From Halobacterium zhouii (GTDB lineage: Archaea; Halobacteriota; Halobacteria; Halobacteriales; Halobacteriaceae), in NCBI RefSeq assembly GCF_021249405.1, contig NZ_CP089593.1:2418001-2482000 (forward strand): DNA of 64,000 bases. Direction: 5' to 3'. This document shows positions 32,812 to 41,861 of this stretch, one piece after another (position 1 is the stretch's first letter; every line of letters starts with the position of its first letter). The notes beneath the pieces were generated by a model. That model did not search any database. It saw only the letters and a list, made by a program, of their open reading frames with translations, and was not told the DNA's origin. Made by a program: the position numbers and the translations under genes.

Positions 32812-33579
32812 ATGACCGATCGAGAGGACGCCGAGGGCGACGACCCGCCAGTCGACCCCGAGCGCGACCACGACTTCTCGGAGGGAGAAGGGTTCGACGA
32901 ACCCTACGAGGGCTTCGACCTCGACCCGCCAGAGCTGGCCGTCGACCCGTCCGAGGTCGACCCCGTCGACTCCCGCGTCGTCACCGACACGCTCGACGAG
33001 CGCAACACCTCGAACGATGACGTGGACGCCGACGAACTCATCGAAGTGGGCATGAGCTACATGGGCATCAAGCGCCACGAGCAGGCCGCAGACGCCTTCG
33101 AGCGCGCCGCCCAGTTCACCGACGACGAGAACATTGAACAGGAGGCGTGGGTGAACAAGGGTATCGCGCACGGCGAGATGGAAGAGTGGGACGACGCCGT
33201 GGGCGCCCACCAGGAGGCGCTGTTCGTCGCCGAGGACGGCGACTTCGAGGCGGAGGCGCACACCAACCTGGCGTACTCGCTCTGGCGGCACGGCGAGGAC
33301 GAGGACGCCTTCGAGCACGCCGAGGAGGCCGTCCGCGAGGACAAGCGCCTCCCGCAGGGCTGGTACAACCTCGGCTACATCGAGAACGAGCGCGGACGCC
33401 ACGAGCAGGCCCTGGACGCCCTGGACAACGCCATCCGCCTGGGCTTCCAGCAGGTCGACGTCTACGAGGAGAAGGCTCGCGCGCTCGAGGAACTCGGGCG
33501 CGACGAGGAGGCCGCCGACGTCGCCGAGCACGCCGAGGAACTCCGCGAGGAACAGGAACAGGACCTCGTCCAGGAATGA
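32812..33579 (+). CDS. Tetratricopeptide-repeat protein
   Basis: A 255-residue soluble protein. The first ~80 residues are very acidic ([20 protein letters not shown]). The remainder is four TPR-like helix pairs, for example [60 protein letters not shown] and [20 protein letters not shown]. It is a protein-protein interaction scaffold whose partner is unknown. Its stop overlaps the start of the DUF424 gene by 3 nt (ATGA arrangement), so the two are co-translated. Confidence 0.85.
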   Translation: MTDREDAEGDDPPVDPERDHDFSEGEGFDEPYEGFDLDPPELAVDPSEVDPVDSRVVTDTLDERNTSNDDVDADELIEVGMSYMGIKRHEQAADAFERAAQFTDDENIEQEAWVNKGIAHGEMEEWDDAVGAHQEALFVAEDGDFEAEAHTNLAYSLWRHGEDEDAFEHAEEAVREDKRLPQGWYNLGYIENERGRHEQALDALDNAIRLGFQQVDVYEEKARALEELGRDEEAADVAEHAEELREEQEQDLVQE

Positions 33580-33866
33580 TACTCTCGGAGCGTCAGACCG
33601 ACCGCGGACTGCTCGTCGCCGTCTGCGACCCCGACGTGCTGGGGGAGACCTTCGAGAACGGTGACGTGGAGTTCACCGTCAACGAGGAGTTCTACGGCGG
33701 CGAAGAGGCCGAGGAGGAGGCCGTGCGCGACTCGCTCGCTCGCGCGAACATCGCGAACCTCGTGGGGAGCGACGTCGTGGAACTCGCCATCGACGCGGGG
33801 TTCGTCGAGGAGGCGAACGTCCTCGACCTCGAGGGCACGGTGCACGCGCAGTTCATGCGACTGTAG
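33576..33866 (+). CDS. DUF424 family protein
   Basis: A 96-residue archaeal protein starting [20 protein letters not shown], with [20 protein letters not shown] and [20 protein letters not shown], which match the DUF424 pattern as I know it. Its function is unsettled; it is conserved in archaea. The ATG at 33576 overlaps the TPR gene's TGA, so expression is coupled. The frame is open upstream inside the TPR gene, but the conserved N-terminus sets the start. Confidence 0.8.
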   Translation: MILSERQTDRGLLVAVCDPDVLGETFENGDVEFTVNEEFYGGEEAEEEAVRDSLARANIANLVGSDVVELAIDAGFVEEANVLDLEGTVHAQFMRL

Positions 33867-33985
33867 CGGGTGGGCCGTCGCTCGCGACGAGACCGCTCGA
33901 CTCGCCGTCCCGGCTACGGACTGCTGCTCGCCGCTGTTCTGCCGCTGGTCGCCACTGTCCTGTCGCTGGCCCCGCTGTTCTATCG

Positions 33986-35395
33986 CTACTCGCCGCTACT
34001 CGTCGCTGTCTCGCTGCTGGTCGTCGCTCCGCCGCTGGTCGCCGTCGTCGTTCCGTCGCTCGCTGCTGTCGTCTTGCCGTTCTCCGCCGTCTCGCCGCTG
34101 TTCGTCACCGTCCCGTTCGCCACGCGCACGTCGAGCACTATCAGGGACTTCGTGTCGCCGTCGACGCCCAGCGCGGGCTGAAGGCGGGCGACGGCCACCG
34201 ACACGCGCTCACCACTGAACGCGGTGAACGACTCGTCGACCGCTGGCGGATCGTTGACGCTGCTGTTCAGTTCCGGGCCGCCGCTCGCGTTCCAGAGGTA
34301 CACCGTGTCCCCGGGTTCGAGCGACGCGTTGAACGTGGTGTACGCGTCTCCGGACGGCGTCGATACGAGCACGCCGGTCGGGGACTGCGTTCCGTTCGAC
34401 AGGTCGGGGCCGTCGGTGTACTCTAGCGCGACGACGCTCCCGTTCTCGGTGAGCGACGCGTTGAAGCGCGGCAGTTGGTCCGCGAGCCACGCCGGCTCGG
34501 TCGTGGTGGTGTTGCCCAGGTTGTCGACCGAGTAGCGCAGTTGCGTCGCCACCGTCTGGTTGTTCCGGGTGTACTGCATCGACACGTCGAGGTGGCGGAT
34601 GACGCCGCGTTCGCTGACGAGAAGCGTCGCCGACGTGTTCTCGACGACGCCGGGGAGCTCGCCCGTGACAGCGTCGGTGCGTCGGTCGACGCCCGTCGCG
34701 GTGAACCTGTGGAGGGTGTCGTTACCGCGCGTGACTGTGCCCTGGTAGTCGAAGTCGAGGGTCGACACGTACGGCGCTATCACGTCCGTCGGCGTCACAT
34801 CGGGGCCGCCGCGGCGGTCTGGTAGTCCGTCCCCGCGCTCCTCGTAGAGGTAGGTTGCCGCGGTGGCGTTCCCCGTCGCCTGCACGCTGCGCGTCGCCGT
34901 CACGTTCCCGGTGATCCAGTACTCGGCGCTGCCCCCCGCCGAGACGACGTTGACACTCGTCCCCGTCGCGCCTTTCTCGACGGTGACGGTGAGCGCCGAC
35001 GCGTTGCGCTCGGCCTCGCTGTCGTTTCCGGTGGTCGCCGGCGTTCCTCCGATGGTCGTCGCCGTCGCGCCCTCGACCGATAGACGCGTGGTGTACGTCG
35101 TGTTCTTCAGTGCGTGACTGTTCGCCGCGAGGAGCGCCGTCGCGTTCGTGACGCCACTCTCGTTCGTCCCCGGCGGGAACTCCGGCGGCGGCGTCTCCTC
35201 CGACGCGGGAGTCGCGAGCTGGTCGACGACGGACGTCTCCGGGTCGGACAGCTCTGCGACGGCGCCGACGGCCCCCGCCGCCGACACGGTGACGAGGACG
35301 CTTACGACGACGGCCGCGATGACCCGGGTTCTGGACCCGGTTCCTGACGTGCCTCCTTGGTCGCCCATGTGTGTGCCATTGCTCCTCGTTCTCAT
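33986..35395 (-). CDS. Large exported/anchored haloarchaeal surface protein
   Basis: A 469-residue protein. After a basic start there is one hydrophobic segment (VIAAVVVSVLVTVSAAGAVG), a signal peptide or N-terminal anchor, then a long acidic ectodomain rich in N-glycosylation sequons (NES, NAT, NTT, NAS, NGT). Its beta-rich segments such as HLDVSMQYTRNNQTVATQLR resemble haloarchaeal DUF7537/LolA-like lipoprotein families, but there is no lipobox cysteine. The tail is a Ser/Thr/Gly-rich low-complexity run. ATG at 35395 or 35368 (MGDQGGTS) both precede the hydrophobic segment. Function unknown. Confidence 0.7.
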   Translation of the reverse strand: MRTRSNGTHMGDQGGTSGTGSRTRVIAAVVVSVLVTVSAAGAVGAVAELSDPETSVVDQLATPASEETPPPEFPPGTNESGVTNATALLAANSHALKNTTYTTRLSVEGATATTIGGTPATTGNDSEAERNASALTVTVEKGATGTSVNVVSAGGSAEYWITGNVTATRSVQATGNATAATYLYEERGDGLPDRRGGPDVTPTDVIAPYVSTLDFDYQGTVTRGNDTLHRFTATGVDRRTDAVTGELPGVVENTSATLLVSERGVIRHLDVSMQYTRNNQTVATQLRYSVDNLGNTTTTEPAWLADQLPRFNASLTENGSVVALEYTDGPDLSNGTQSPTGVLVSTPSGDAYTTFNASLEPGDTVYLWNASGGPELNSSVNDPPAVDESFTAFSGERVSVAVARLQPALGVDGDTKSLIVLDVRVANGTVTNSGETAENGKTTAASDGTTTATSGGATTSSETATSSGE

Positions 35396-35640
35396 ACGGC
35401 TTTCCGTCGTCTGATGGCGTCTCGGGCGCTATACCTGATGTTTCTCGCCTCCTTCGATGGGGTTCGATGACGGGAACTGGTCGGCTCGTCGTCGCCGACT
35501 GGTCGTGTCCCGGTCGTTGCATCGAACGGGCGCGCGCTCGAACCACGCCCCGGCCACATTCGGCTCCCGGCTACACCACGCCCCGGCGGGTTCTCGCGCC
35601 ACCGAAGGACAGTTGTGGCCACACTCCCTAGACGCCCCCA

Positions 35641-36885
35641 ATGGAAGCGACCGAGCAGCAGTCCCTCGACGTCGAGCGCGTCCGCGAGGACTTCCCCATC
35701 CTCGAGCGCGAGGTCGGTGGCGAGCCACTCGTCTACCTCGACAACGCCGCGACCACGCACACGCCAGAGCCCGTGGTCGAGGCCATCGCGGACTACTACC
35801 GGCGGTACAACTCGAACGTCCACCGCGGCATCCACACGCTGAGCCAGGAGGCCTCCGTCGCCTACGAGGACGCCCACGACCGTCTCGCGGAGTTCGTGGG
35901 CGCCGAACACGGCCGTGAGGAGATGGTGTTCACGAAGAATACCACGGAGGCAGAGAACCTCGTCGCGTTCGCGTGGGGACTGAACGAACTTGGCCCCGGT
36001 GACGAAGTCGTGCTCACGCAACTGGAACACCACGCCTCGCTCGTGACGTGGCAGCAGGTCGCGAAGAAGACCGGCGCAGAGGTGAAGTACATCCCCGTCA
36101 CCGAGGACGGCTACCTCGACATGGAGGCCGCCGCCGAACTGATCACCGACGACACCGAACTCGTCAACGTCGCGCACGTCTCGAACACGCTCGGCACCAT
36201 CGCCCCCGTCTCGGAGCTCGCGGACATCACCCACGACCACGACGCGCTGTTCTTCGTCGACGGCGCGCAGGCGGTGCCCAACCGCCCCGTGGACGTCCAG
36301 GAGATCGACGCCGACTTCTACGCGTTCTCCGGCCACAAGATGCTCGGCCCGACCGGCATCGGCTGCCTGTACGGGAAGCGCCACCTCCTCGAGGAGATGG
36401 AACCGCACCTCTACGGCGGCATGATGATCGAGCGCGTCACCTACGAGGACTCGACGTGGGCCGAACTGCCCTGGAAGTTCGAGGCCGGCACGCCCGTCAT
36501 CGCGCAGGGCATCGCGCTCGCCGAAGCCGTCGACTACCTCGAGGACCTCGGCATGGACGCCGTGCAGGCCCACGAGGACCGCCTCACCGAGTACGCCTAC
36601 GACCGACTCAGCGAGTTCGACGACGTCGACATCTACGGGCCGCCGGGCGACGACCGCGGCGGCGTCGTGTCGTTCAACGTTGAGGGCATCCACGCCCACG
36701 ACGTCTCCTCCATCCTGAACGACCACGGCGTCGCCATCCGCGCGGGCGACCACTGTACGCAGCCCCTCCACCAGGAACTCGGCATCGCGGCGTCCGTGCG
36801 CGCCTCCTTCTACGTCTACAACACCACCGAGGAAGTGGACGCGCTCGTCGACGCCATCGATGCTGCCCGCGACATCTTCAACTAG
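35641..36885 (+). CDS. sufS: Cysteine desulfurase SufS
   Basis: PLP enzyme that takes sulfur from cysteine for Fe-S cluster assembly. The 414-residue product has VYLDNAATTHTPEPVVEA, the PLP lysine in FSGHKMLGPTGIGCLYGK, and the persulfide cysteine in RAGDHCTQPLHQELG, as in the SufS group. Partner scaffold gene sufU lies 1.2 kb downstream on the same strand, separated by two minus-strand genes. The stop codon overlaps that of the converging formate/nitrite transporter gene in the sequence CTAG. Confidence 0.95.
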   Translation: MEATEQQSLDVERVREDFPILEREVGGEPLVYLDNAATTHTPEPVVEAIADYYRRYNSNVHRGIHTLSQEASVAYEDAHDRLAEFVGAEHGREEMVFTKNTTEAENLVAFAWGLNELGPGDEVVLTQLEHHASLVTWQQVAKKTGAEVKYIPVTEDGYLDMEAAAELITDDTELVNVAHVSNTLGTIAPVSELADITHDHDALFFVDGAQAVPNRPVDVQEIDADFYAFSGHKMLGPTGIGCLYGKRHLLEEMEPHLYGGMMIERVTYEDSTWAELPWKFEAGTPVIAQGIALAEAVDYLEDLGMDAVQAHEDRLTEYAYDRLSEFDDVDIYGPPGDDRGGVVSFNVEGIHAHDVSSILNDHGVAIRAGDHCTQPLHQELGIAASVRASFYVYNTTEEVDALVDAIDAARDIFN

Positions 36886-37751
36886 GAGCGCTCGACGCCA
36901 ACGCCCTCCTTTTGCTCGATCTCGAACGTGGTCTCCGGGCCGCCGCGCCGGACGTGCGCGTGCTTCAGCAGGGAGACGAAGACGACGCCGCCGAGCGCGT
37001 TCCCCGCGGTCGTAATCGAGAGGAAGCGCGCCCACTCGACGACGGAGATGGACGCCCCGGAGAACATCGCGGCGAGCACCTCGATGTTGCCCGCGACGCA
37101 GTGCGGGAGGTGGCCGAACCCGATGACGAACGTCGTCGCGACGATGACGGCGATGCGGCTGATGGTGTCCCCGGCGGCCGTGAGAATCCACGAGAGCAGC
37201 CCCATCAGCCACCCGGCGAGGACGGCGCCGCCGAACACGCCGCCGACCGGCAGGCCGATGAACGTGTTCCCGAGGTGGCGGAACGCCGAGGGCGGCACAA
37301 GGTTTAGCGCCGGCCCGACGTAGGCCGCGCCGAGCGCGACGACGACGCCGCCGATGGTGTTCCCGACCCAGACGGTCCCCCAGAGGCCGCCGAGGTCACG
37401 GAGGCTGCGTTCGCCCTCCAGTATGGGGAGTACCGCGAGTGTGGTGTGCTCGGTGAACAGTTCGGACTGCCCGAGGATGACGAACATGAACCCGAGCGTG
37501 TACATCAGGGACATCAGGATCTTCGTGCCCGCGGCCACCATCGTACCCGCGGTGACGGCGTACATCGCGGCCATCATGAACGGCCCGAAGCCGATGTCGA
37601 GCCCACACGAGAGGCCGGAGAGGAACTGCCCCGACGTCGGACGGTCGATGGTCTGGAGCCCCTCCTCGATCTGGGCCTGCAGAATCTGGGTGTGCGCACG
37701 CTGCGTGTCCATGCGACTGCTGAGCGTGCGCATTGAGTCCTCGCTTGGCAT
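36882..37751 (-). CDS. Formate/nitrite transporter family protein (FNT-1)
   Basis: A 289-residue FNT-family channel in the plasma membrane, with six hydrophobic helices and family segments. Seen are SGLSCGLDIGFGPFMMAAMY, ILGQSELFTEHTTLAVLPIL and GFGHLPHCVAGNIEVLAAMF (the His-containing pore loop). An N-terminal ~45-residue charged cytoplasmic extension precedes TM1. ATG 37751 gives MPSEDSMRTLSSRM. FNT proteins carry small monovalent anions (formate, nitrite, lactate, hydrosulfide); neighbours SufS/SufU hint at sulfur, but that is speculation. A paralogue lies at 52064-52888. Confidence 0.85.
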   Translation of the reverse strand: MPSEDSMRTLSSRMDTQRAHTQILQAQIEEGLQTIDRPTSGQFLSGLSCGLDIGFGPFMMAAMYAVTAGTMVAAGTKILMSLMYTLGFMFVILGQSELFTEHTTLAVLPILEGERSLRDLGGLWGTVWVGNTIGGVVVALGAAYVGPALNLVPPSAFRHLGNTFIGLPVGGVFGGAVLAGWLMGLLSWILTAAGDTISRIAVIVATTFVIGFGHLPHCVAGNIEVLAAMFSGASISVVEWARFLSITTAGNALGGVVFVSLLKHAHVRRGGPETTFEIEQKEGVGVERS

Positions 37752-37839
37752 CTGGTGAGTGCTGATGGCAAACGCGCAGAAAACTTCGGTGGCCACATTC
37801 CGCTCTCGCTTTCGTTGCTGCTCGTTCCACCGCCGCGGT

Positions 37840-38010
37840 TCAGCCGAGCGCGTGCCCGAGTCGCTCCTCGACGAGCAACACGAGGTTGTACGTCGCCGTG
37901 GTCTGGAAGCCGACGACGGCGAATTCGACCCAGGAGACCGCGCTCGCGGCGACGGCCTCGATGACGAGGTAGCTCACGACGAGGTTCCCGAGTGTCGCCG
38001 CGACGTGCAC
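37840..38010 (-). CDS. 56-aa small membrane protein
   Basis: GTG at 38010 starts MHVAATLGNLVVSYLVIEAV, then AASAVSWVEFAVVGFQTTAT and YNLVLLVEERLGHALG, ending in TGA. It is one or two hydrophobic helices with an amphipathic end. Nearly every codon ends in G or C, in keeping with a real gene, and the frame closes upstream with a TGA 24 nt before the GTG. It lies between the FNT-1 gene (same strand) and the divergent sufU. Family and role are unknown. Confidence 0.5.
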   Translation of the reverse strand: MHVAATLGNLVVSYLVIEAVAASAVSWVEFAVVGFQTTATYNLVLLVEERLGHALG

Positions 38011-38095
38011 GAGACTGACTGCGGGCGCCCCGGTTCAAAGGGTGTGGGGCGTCTCCGCGGAACCCTTTTACGCCGTTCTGCCCTATCGAATCGAT

Positions 38096-38515
38096 ATGAC
38101 CGCTGGCTCGGACATGTACCGACAGCAGATCCTCGACCACTACCGGAACCCCCGGAACTACGGCGACCTCGAGGACCCCACGTTCAGCCACGAAGGGTAC
38201 AACCCGTCGTGTGGCGACGAACTCGAGTTCGACGTGGAACTCGCCGAGGACGGCGAGACGGTCGAACGCGCGGCGTTCAGCGGCGACGGCTGCGCCATTA
38301 GTCAGGCCTCGGCGAGCATGCTCTCCCAGGAACTCCCGGGCATGACCCTCGACGAGATCGAGGAACTGGACCGCGACGACGTCCTCGAGATGCTCGGCGT
38401 CGAGGTGACGCCGATGCGCATCAAGTGCGCGGTGCTCGGCGAGAAGGTCGTCCAGGACGGCGCGGAGATCTACCGCGGCGAGGCGGACGTCGACCAGACG
38501 ACGACTGAAGACTGA
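38096..38515 (+). CDS. sufU: Fe-S cluster scaffold SufU (IscU-like)
   Basis: A 139-residue scaffold/sulfur-transfer protein for Fe-S assembly. Three conserved cysteines are visible: NPSCGDELEF, SGDGCAISQASASM and RIKCAVLGEKV. The helix insert LDEIEELDRDDV between the second and third marks the SufU rather than the IscU type. ATG 38096 is preceded by ccctttta 25-30 nt upstream, so the mRNA is probably leaderless; a later Met (MYRQQ) is an alternative start. It works with SufS at 35641. A palindromic repeat element follows the stop. Confidence 0.93.
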   Translation: MTAGSDMYRQQILDHYRNPRNYGDLEDPTFSHEGYNPSCGDELEFDVELAEDGETVERAAFSGDGCAISQASASMLSQELPGMTLDEIEELDRDDVLEMLGVEVTPMRIKCAVLGEKVVQDGAEIYRGEADVDQTTTED

Positions 38516-38527
38516 CCCACTTTTTCC

Positions 38528-38770
38528 AGCGCTCGCGGCCTCCGGCCGCTCGCTTGCAAAAACTTGGGGAAAAGCACTCCTCCTTCGGTCCGCTTCGCTC
38601 GAACCTCGCTATCGCTCCCCTCAGTCGTCGGCCTGCGCGCACTCCGTTCGCGCAGTGAACCGCTTCGCTCGGGCTTTTCGAGCCGTCCTCAGAAACGCTG
38701 CGCGTTTCTGATGTGCGAACGAGACGCCGCAGGCGTCTCGTTAACGCTCACTCGCGGATGCTGGTCAGTT
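38528..38770 (+). repeat. Post-gene palindromic repeat element, copy A
   Basis: This element fills the ~315-nt gene-free stretch after sufU. It starts with gcgctcgcggcc-tcc-ggccgctcgc, then aaaagcactcctccttcggtcc and cccctcagtcgtcggcct, shared with copies at 51409 and 58406. After that it diverges, with its own perfect palindromes cagaaacgc-tgc-gcgtttctg and cgagacgcc-gca-ggcgtctcg, and ends in actcgcggatgctggt, again shared. No open frame with coding character was seen. Confidence 0.75.
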
Positions 38771-38830
38771 GATTGTCCGTCTTACACTAACGGCCACGCT
38801 TCCTTTCTGTTCTCCCCGCGTTTCTCCAGT

Positions 38831-39235
38831 ATGGCCGTCTCGACGACCGTCACGGGGTTCGTTGTGGGCGCGCTCATCGGCGCCGTCGCCACCGCCGCGG
38901 GGTCGTACTTCGTGTTCTGGCGGCGCCAGCGCGCCGAAACGTCACACCTGCGCGTCGCGCTCGCTCAGGAACTCGACTCACTCGAGTATCTGGACGAACT
39001 CGTCGAGTCCGGCGCGTACGAGGGCGTGACCACCGCAGTCGAGACGCCGGTGGTGTACGAGGCGAACGCGGGCGAACTCGGCCGCCTCTCTGAACGCGAG
39101 GTCGAGGCGCTCGTGGAGTTCTACGCGTCGCTGTACTGGCTCCGGGATCTCCAGGACCCCGAGGACAAGAAAGAGCGCATCGACGCCGTCGTCGAGCAGC
39201 GCCGGGCGGCGATTGACGCCGTGCAGAGTGCGTAG
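38831..39235 (+). CDS. N-terminally membrane-anchored coiled-coil protein, unknown
   Basis: A 134-residue protein with one N-terminal helix (VTGFVVGALIGAVATAAGSY), a basic stop-transfer (FWRRQRAE) and a cytoplasmic helical domain (LRVALAQELDSLEYLDELVE, then LSEREVEALVEFYASLYWLR). Similar single-anchor helical proteins occur in haloarchaea next to many unrelated genes; no function is known. ATG 38831 is followed directly by the anchor, so the start is secure. Confidence 0.65.
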   Translation: MAVSTTVTGFVVGALIGAVATAAGSYFVFWRRQRAETSHLRVALAQELDSLEYLDELVESGAYEGVTTAVETPVVYEANAGELGRLSEREVEALVEFYASLYWLRDLQDPEDKKERIDAVVEQRRAAIDAVQSA

Positions 39236-39347
39236 CGGCCGCGAGCACTCTGAGAGGAACACCGACGCACACTCTCGAACCCGCCGGCCTGGGCTGCCGT
39301 CTGGCCGACCAAACACTTTTGGTATCTGTTCACAAGGGCGGGGACGT

Positions 39348-40070
39348 ATGCCCTCCAGACGAGCCGCGCTGGCGGTCGTAGCGATGCTCCTGCTCTCCGG
39401 GTGCTCGATGCTCGGCGGAACCGAAACCCCGGCCACGACCCGCGACGCCCCCGGCTTCCACGGATTCACGTTCGTCTCCGACACGGACGGAAAATCGTTC
39501 GACGCGACTGTTACCGTCACCAGAGACGGCACGCAACTGCTCCAGCGACAGGTGGGGAGCGACGGCACGGGAACCCACGTCGACCTCTCGTCGCTGAACG
39601 AGTCCGGGCCGTACACGGTGACGGTGAACACGACGCTGCCCGCGGCGGGTGGCGGGAACATGAGCGAGCGCGTCCGCGTGAACGGTACGCTCGGCACCGA
39701 AACGGTCGTGGACGTGACCTACCGCGGCATCGAGTTCCGGTCGCTTCGCCTTCCTCGCCAGGAGATGAACGAACCGCTGCGCTTCCGGAAGAACTCCGAC
39801 CTCCACTTCGCCACGACCATCGTCGTCCACCACCAGGGGGAACTCGTCTACCGGAACACCGTCCAGCGCGAGGGAAGAGGGCCATTCGAACTCGCCGACC
39901 TGCCGGAGACCGGCGTCTACCGGGTCGCAGTCAGCGGCCCCGACCGAGAGCAGTGGGCCAACGACACCGTCATCCTTCGGCATCCGGACGCGAAACTGGT
40001 CGCTTCGCTGGACGCCGACGACCCCCAGATACGGGTGTACGGGCCGGACGAGTCGATGCCCCGAAACTGA
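39348..40070 (+). CDS. Lipoprotein with Ig-like beta domains, unknown
   Basis: A 240-residue exported lipoprotein: MPSRRAALAVVAMLLLSGCS has a lipobox (LSGC) at residues 16-19 with a short hydrophobic core. The mature part is beta-strand-rich with repeated patterns such as FDATVTVTRDGTQLLQRQV, TYRGIEFRSLRLPRQEM and HFATTIVVHHQGELVYRNTV. These suggest two or three Ig-like domains, and several N-glycosylation sequons are present. It would be attached to the outer face of the membrane. It converges with radA, 16 nt between stops. Confidence 0.7.
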   Translation: MPSRRAALAVVAMLLLSGCSMLGGTETPATTRDAPGFHGFTFVSDTDGKSFDATVTVTRDGTQLLQRQVGSDGTGTHVDLSSLNESGPYTVTVNTTLPAAGGGNMSERVRVNGTLGTETVVDVTYRGIEFRSLRLPRQEMNEPLRFRKNSDLHFATTIVVHHQGELVYRNTVQREGRGPFELADLPETGVYRVAVSGPDREQWANDTVILRHPDAKLVASLDADDPQIRVYGPDESMPRN

Positions 40071-40086
40071 CGGCGGTCGCGGGTGC

Positions 40087-41118
40087 TCACTCGGGCTTGA
40101 GGCCGGCGTTCTGCACCCGCATCACGGATTCACCGTCCGCGAGGTTCGGCGCGTCGACGAGTTTCACGATGCGCTTGTCGGCCTTGGACTTCCGCAGGTA
40201 CATGCGGAACGTGGACTTGTGGCCGAGGATGTTGCCACCGATGGGCTTCGTCGGGTCGCCGAAGAAGGAGTCCGGGTTGGACTGCACCTGGTTCGTAACG
40301 ACGACAGCGGCGTTGTAGAGGTTGCCGACCTTGTCGAGGTCGTGGAGGTGTTTGTTGAGTTTCTGCTGGCGGTCCGCGAGCTCGCCGCGGCCGACGTACT
40401 CCGCGCGGAAGTGCGCGGTCAGTGAGTCGACACAGAGCAGTCGGACGGGGTAGTCGTCCTCCTCGTACTCGCCGGCGATCTCCTGGGCTTTCTCCGCGAG
40501 CAGCATCTGGTGGTTGGAGTTGAACCCCTTCGCGACGTGAATCATGTCGAGGAAGCTCTGGACGAGTTCGTCCATCGCGTCCTCGTCGTCCGGCGTTCCC
40601 TCGATTTCGCGCTCGTCCATCGCGGCCTGCAGCTGTTCGTCCTCGAGGCCGCGGACCATGTCGTCGATGCGCTCCGGGCGGAACGTGTCCTCGGAGTCGA
40701 CGAAGATGGCGCGGCCGTGGAGGCCGCCCTGCTCCTTGGGGAGCTGGACGTTCACGGAGAGCTGGTGGGTGACCTGGGACTTGCCGGCGCCGAACTCGCC
40801 GTACACCTCGGTGATCGACTGGGTCTCGACGCCGCCGCCGAGCATCTCGTCGACTTCGTCGATGTTCCAGGAGAGCTTCCCGATCTGTTCGCGTCGTTCG
40901 AGGACGGTGCTACCGGTCTCGAACCCGCCGACGTCGGCGGCGTCGCGCGCCGCCTGGACGATGTCCGCAGCGGTGCTGTCGCCGACGTCCGCGGTGTTCG
41001 ACAGTTCACCGGCGGACGCGACGGCGAGGCTCTGGAACGACTCGAACCCGTTCTCCCGCAGTTTCTCCGCTGTCGCGGGACCGACTCCAGGTAGTTCTTC
41101 GAGGTCAGCTTCGGGCAT
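40087..41118 (-). CDS. radA: DNA repair and recombination protein RadA
   Basis: Archaeal RecA/Rad51 recombinase that forms filaments on single-stranded DNA for strand exchange. The 343-residue product has an N-terminal HhH domain ([20 protein letters not shown]). Walker A is GEFGAGKSQ and Walker B is [17 protein letters not shown]. The polymerisation/DNA-binding loops are [20 protein letters not shown] and [17 protein letters not shown]. No intein is present. A TATA-like box lies ~30 nt upstream of the ATG at 41118. Confidence 0.97.
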   Translation of the reverse strand: MPEADLEELPGVGPATAEKLRENGFESFQSLAVASAGELSNTADVGDSTAADIVQAARDAADVGGFETGSTVLERREQIGKLSWNIDEVDEMLGGGVETQSITEVYGEFGAGKSQVTHQLSVNVQLPKEQGGLHGRAIFVDSEDTFRPERIDDMVRGLEDEQLQAAMDEREIEGTPDDEDAMDELVQSFLDMIHVAKGFNSNHQMLLAEKAQEIAGEYEEDDYPVRLLCVDSLTAHFRAEYVGRGELADRQQKLNKHLHDLDKVGNLYNAAVVVTNQVQSNPDSFFGDPTKPIGGNILGHKSTFRMYLRKSKADKRIVKLVDAPNLADGESVMRVQNAGLKPE

Positions 41119-41142
41119 GTACACCTGGCTTGTCCCCACCAC

Positions 41143-41151
41143 CGTATAAAC
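41143..41151 (-). promoter_or_regulatory. Candidate TATA box of radA
   Basis: Minus-strand gtttatacg about 29 nt before the radA ATG, with a second tata-containing segment (tgtatacg) immediately upstream. Spacing fits a nearly leaderless transcript. Confidence 0.45.
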
Positions 41152-41231
41152 ACTCGTATACACCAAAGTGAAAGTGAAACTGGGCGTCGCCGGTGGCTGC
41201 TTCGGGGTGGCTCTCGGGCTACGGAGCCGAC

Positions 41232-41861
41232 TCACTCCCAGGGGTGGCCGCCGTCGTGGTCCGGCCACAGCGGGTACCAGTACGCGGTGTCGTCCTCCAC
41301 GTCGAGTTCACCGTCGAGCACCGACTGGAGTTTCACCTCGAGCGTCGAGTCCCGCTCGTTGCCCGGTCGCGGCGCGAACGGGTAGAACGTCCCGCGACGG
41401 AACGAGTACACCCAGTAGACGCGTTCGCCGTCGTTCTCGCCGCCGTCGCTGCCCTCCGTTCCTCCGCCTTCCGACTCGAACGCGAACACCGCGGCGAGCA
41501 CGCGGTTACCGTAGCCACGCTCCTCCAGGGTGTCGGCGGCGACGTAGATGTCGGTGACGAGGCTCTCGAACCCCTCGCGCTCCGCGACCGCCCACGTGTA
41601 GCCGTGGCCGTCGACTCGCACGTCGCTGAAGCCGTCGCCCTCCAGGACGGCCTCCACGTCCCGGATCGCATCCCGAAAGTCCGTTGCGTCCATCGCGGAG
41701 AAACAGAGGCCCGCGACCGGCATCGGCGGGAACCCGAGGTCGGCCTCCATCGTCACCGAGGCGCTCGCCAACTGGAAGAGGTCCTCGGGGTCACCGGGGC
41801 GCGTGGCGTCGGATTCGGCAGCGACCGCGAGCAGTTCGCGGAGGCGGGAGAGCAGGCTCAT
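41232..41861 (-). CDS. pspAB: PspAB-like protein paired with HtpX
   Basis: A 209-residue soluble protein: [20 protein letters not shown], then [40 protein letters not shown] and a conserved ending, [20 protein letters not shown]. This matches the PspAB (PspA-associated) family as I know it, which is often encoded beside HtpX and linked to membrane stress. Here its ATG overlaps the htpX stop by 4 nt. A Gly/Glu/Ser insert ([18 protein letters not shown]) interrupts the domain near residue 140. Function in archaea is inferred from context. Confidence 0.75.
   Translation of the reverse strand: MSLLSRLRELLAVAAESDATRPGDPEDLFQLASASVTMEADLGFPPMPVAGLCFSAMDATDFRDAIRDVEAVLEGDGFSDVRVDGHGYTWAVAEREGFESLVTDIYVAADTLEERGYGNRVLAAVFAFESEGGGTEGSDGGENDGERVYWVYSFRRGTFYPFAPRPGNERDSTLEVKLQSVLDGELDVEDDTAYWYPLWPDHDGGHPWE

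Noticed and set aside
33870..34181. A hydrophobic plus-strand frame of ~104 codons with repeated Leu/Val/Pro segments.
   Set aside because: It is the complement of the Ser/Thr/Gly-rich low-complexity tail of the minus-strand surface protein (33986-35395), whose codons are better supported.
35510..35630. Short ggccac-a-tc motifs upstream of sufS and near the formate/nitrite transporter start (37790) as a shared operator.
   Set aside because: Only 8-9 bp in a GC-rich genome, at inconsistent distances from the start codons; likely chance.
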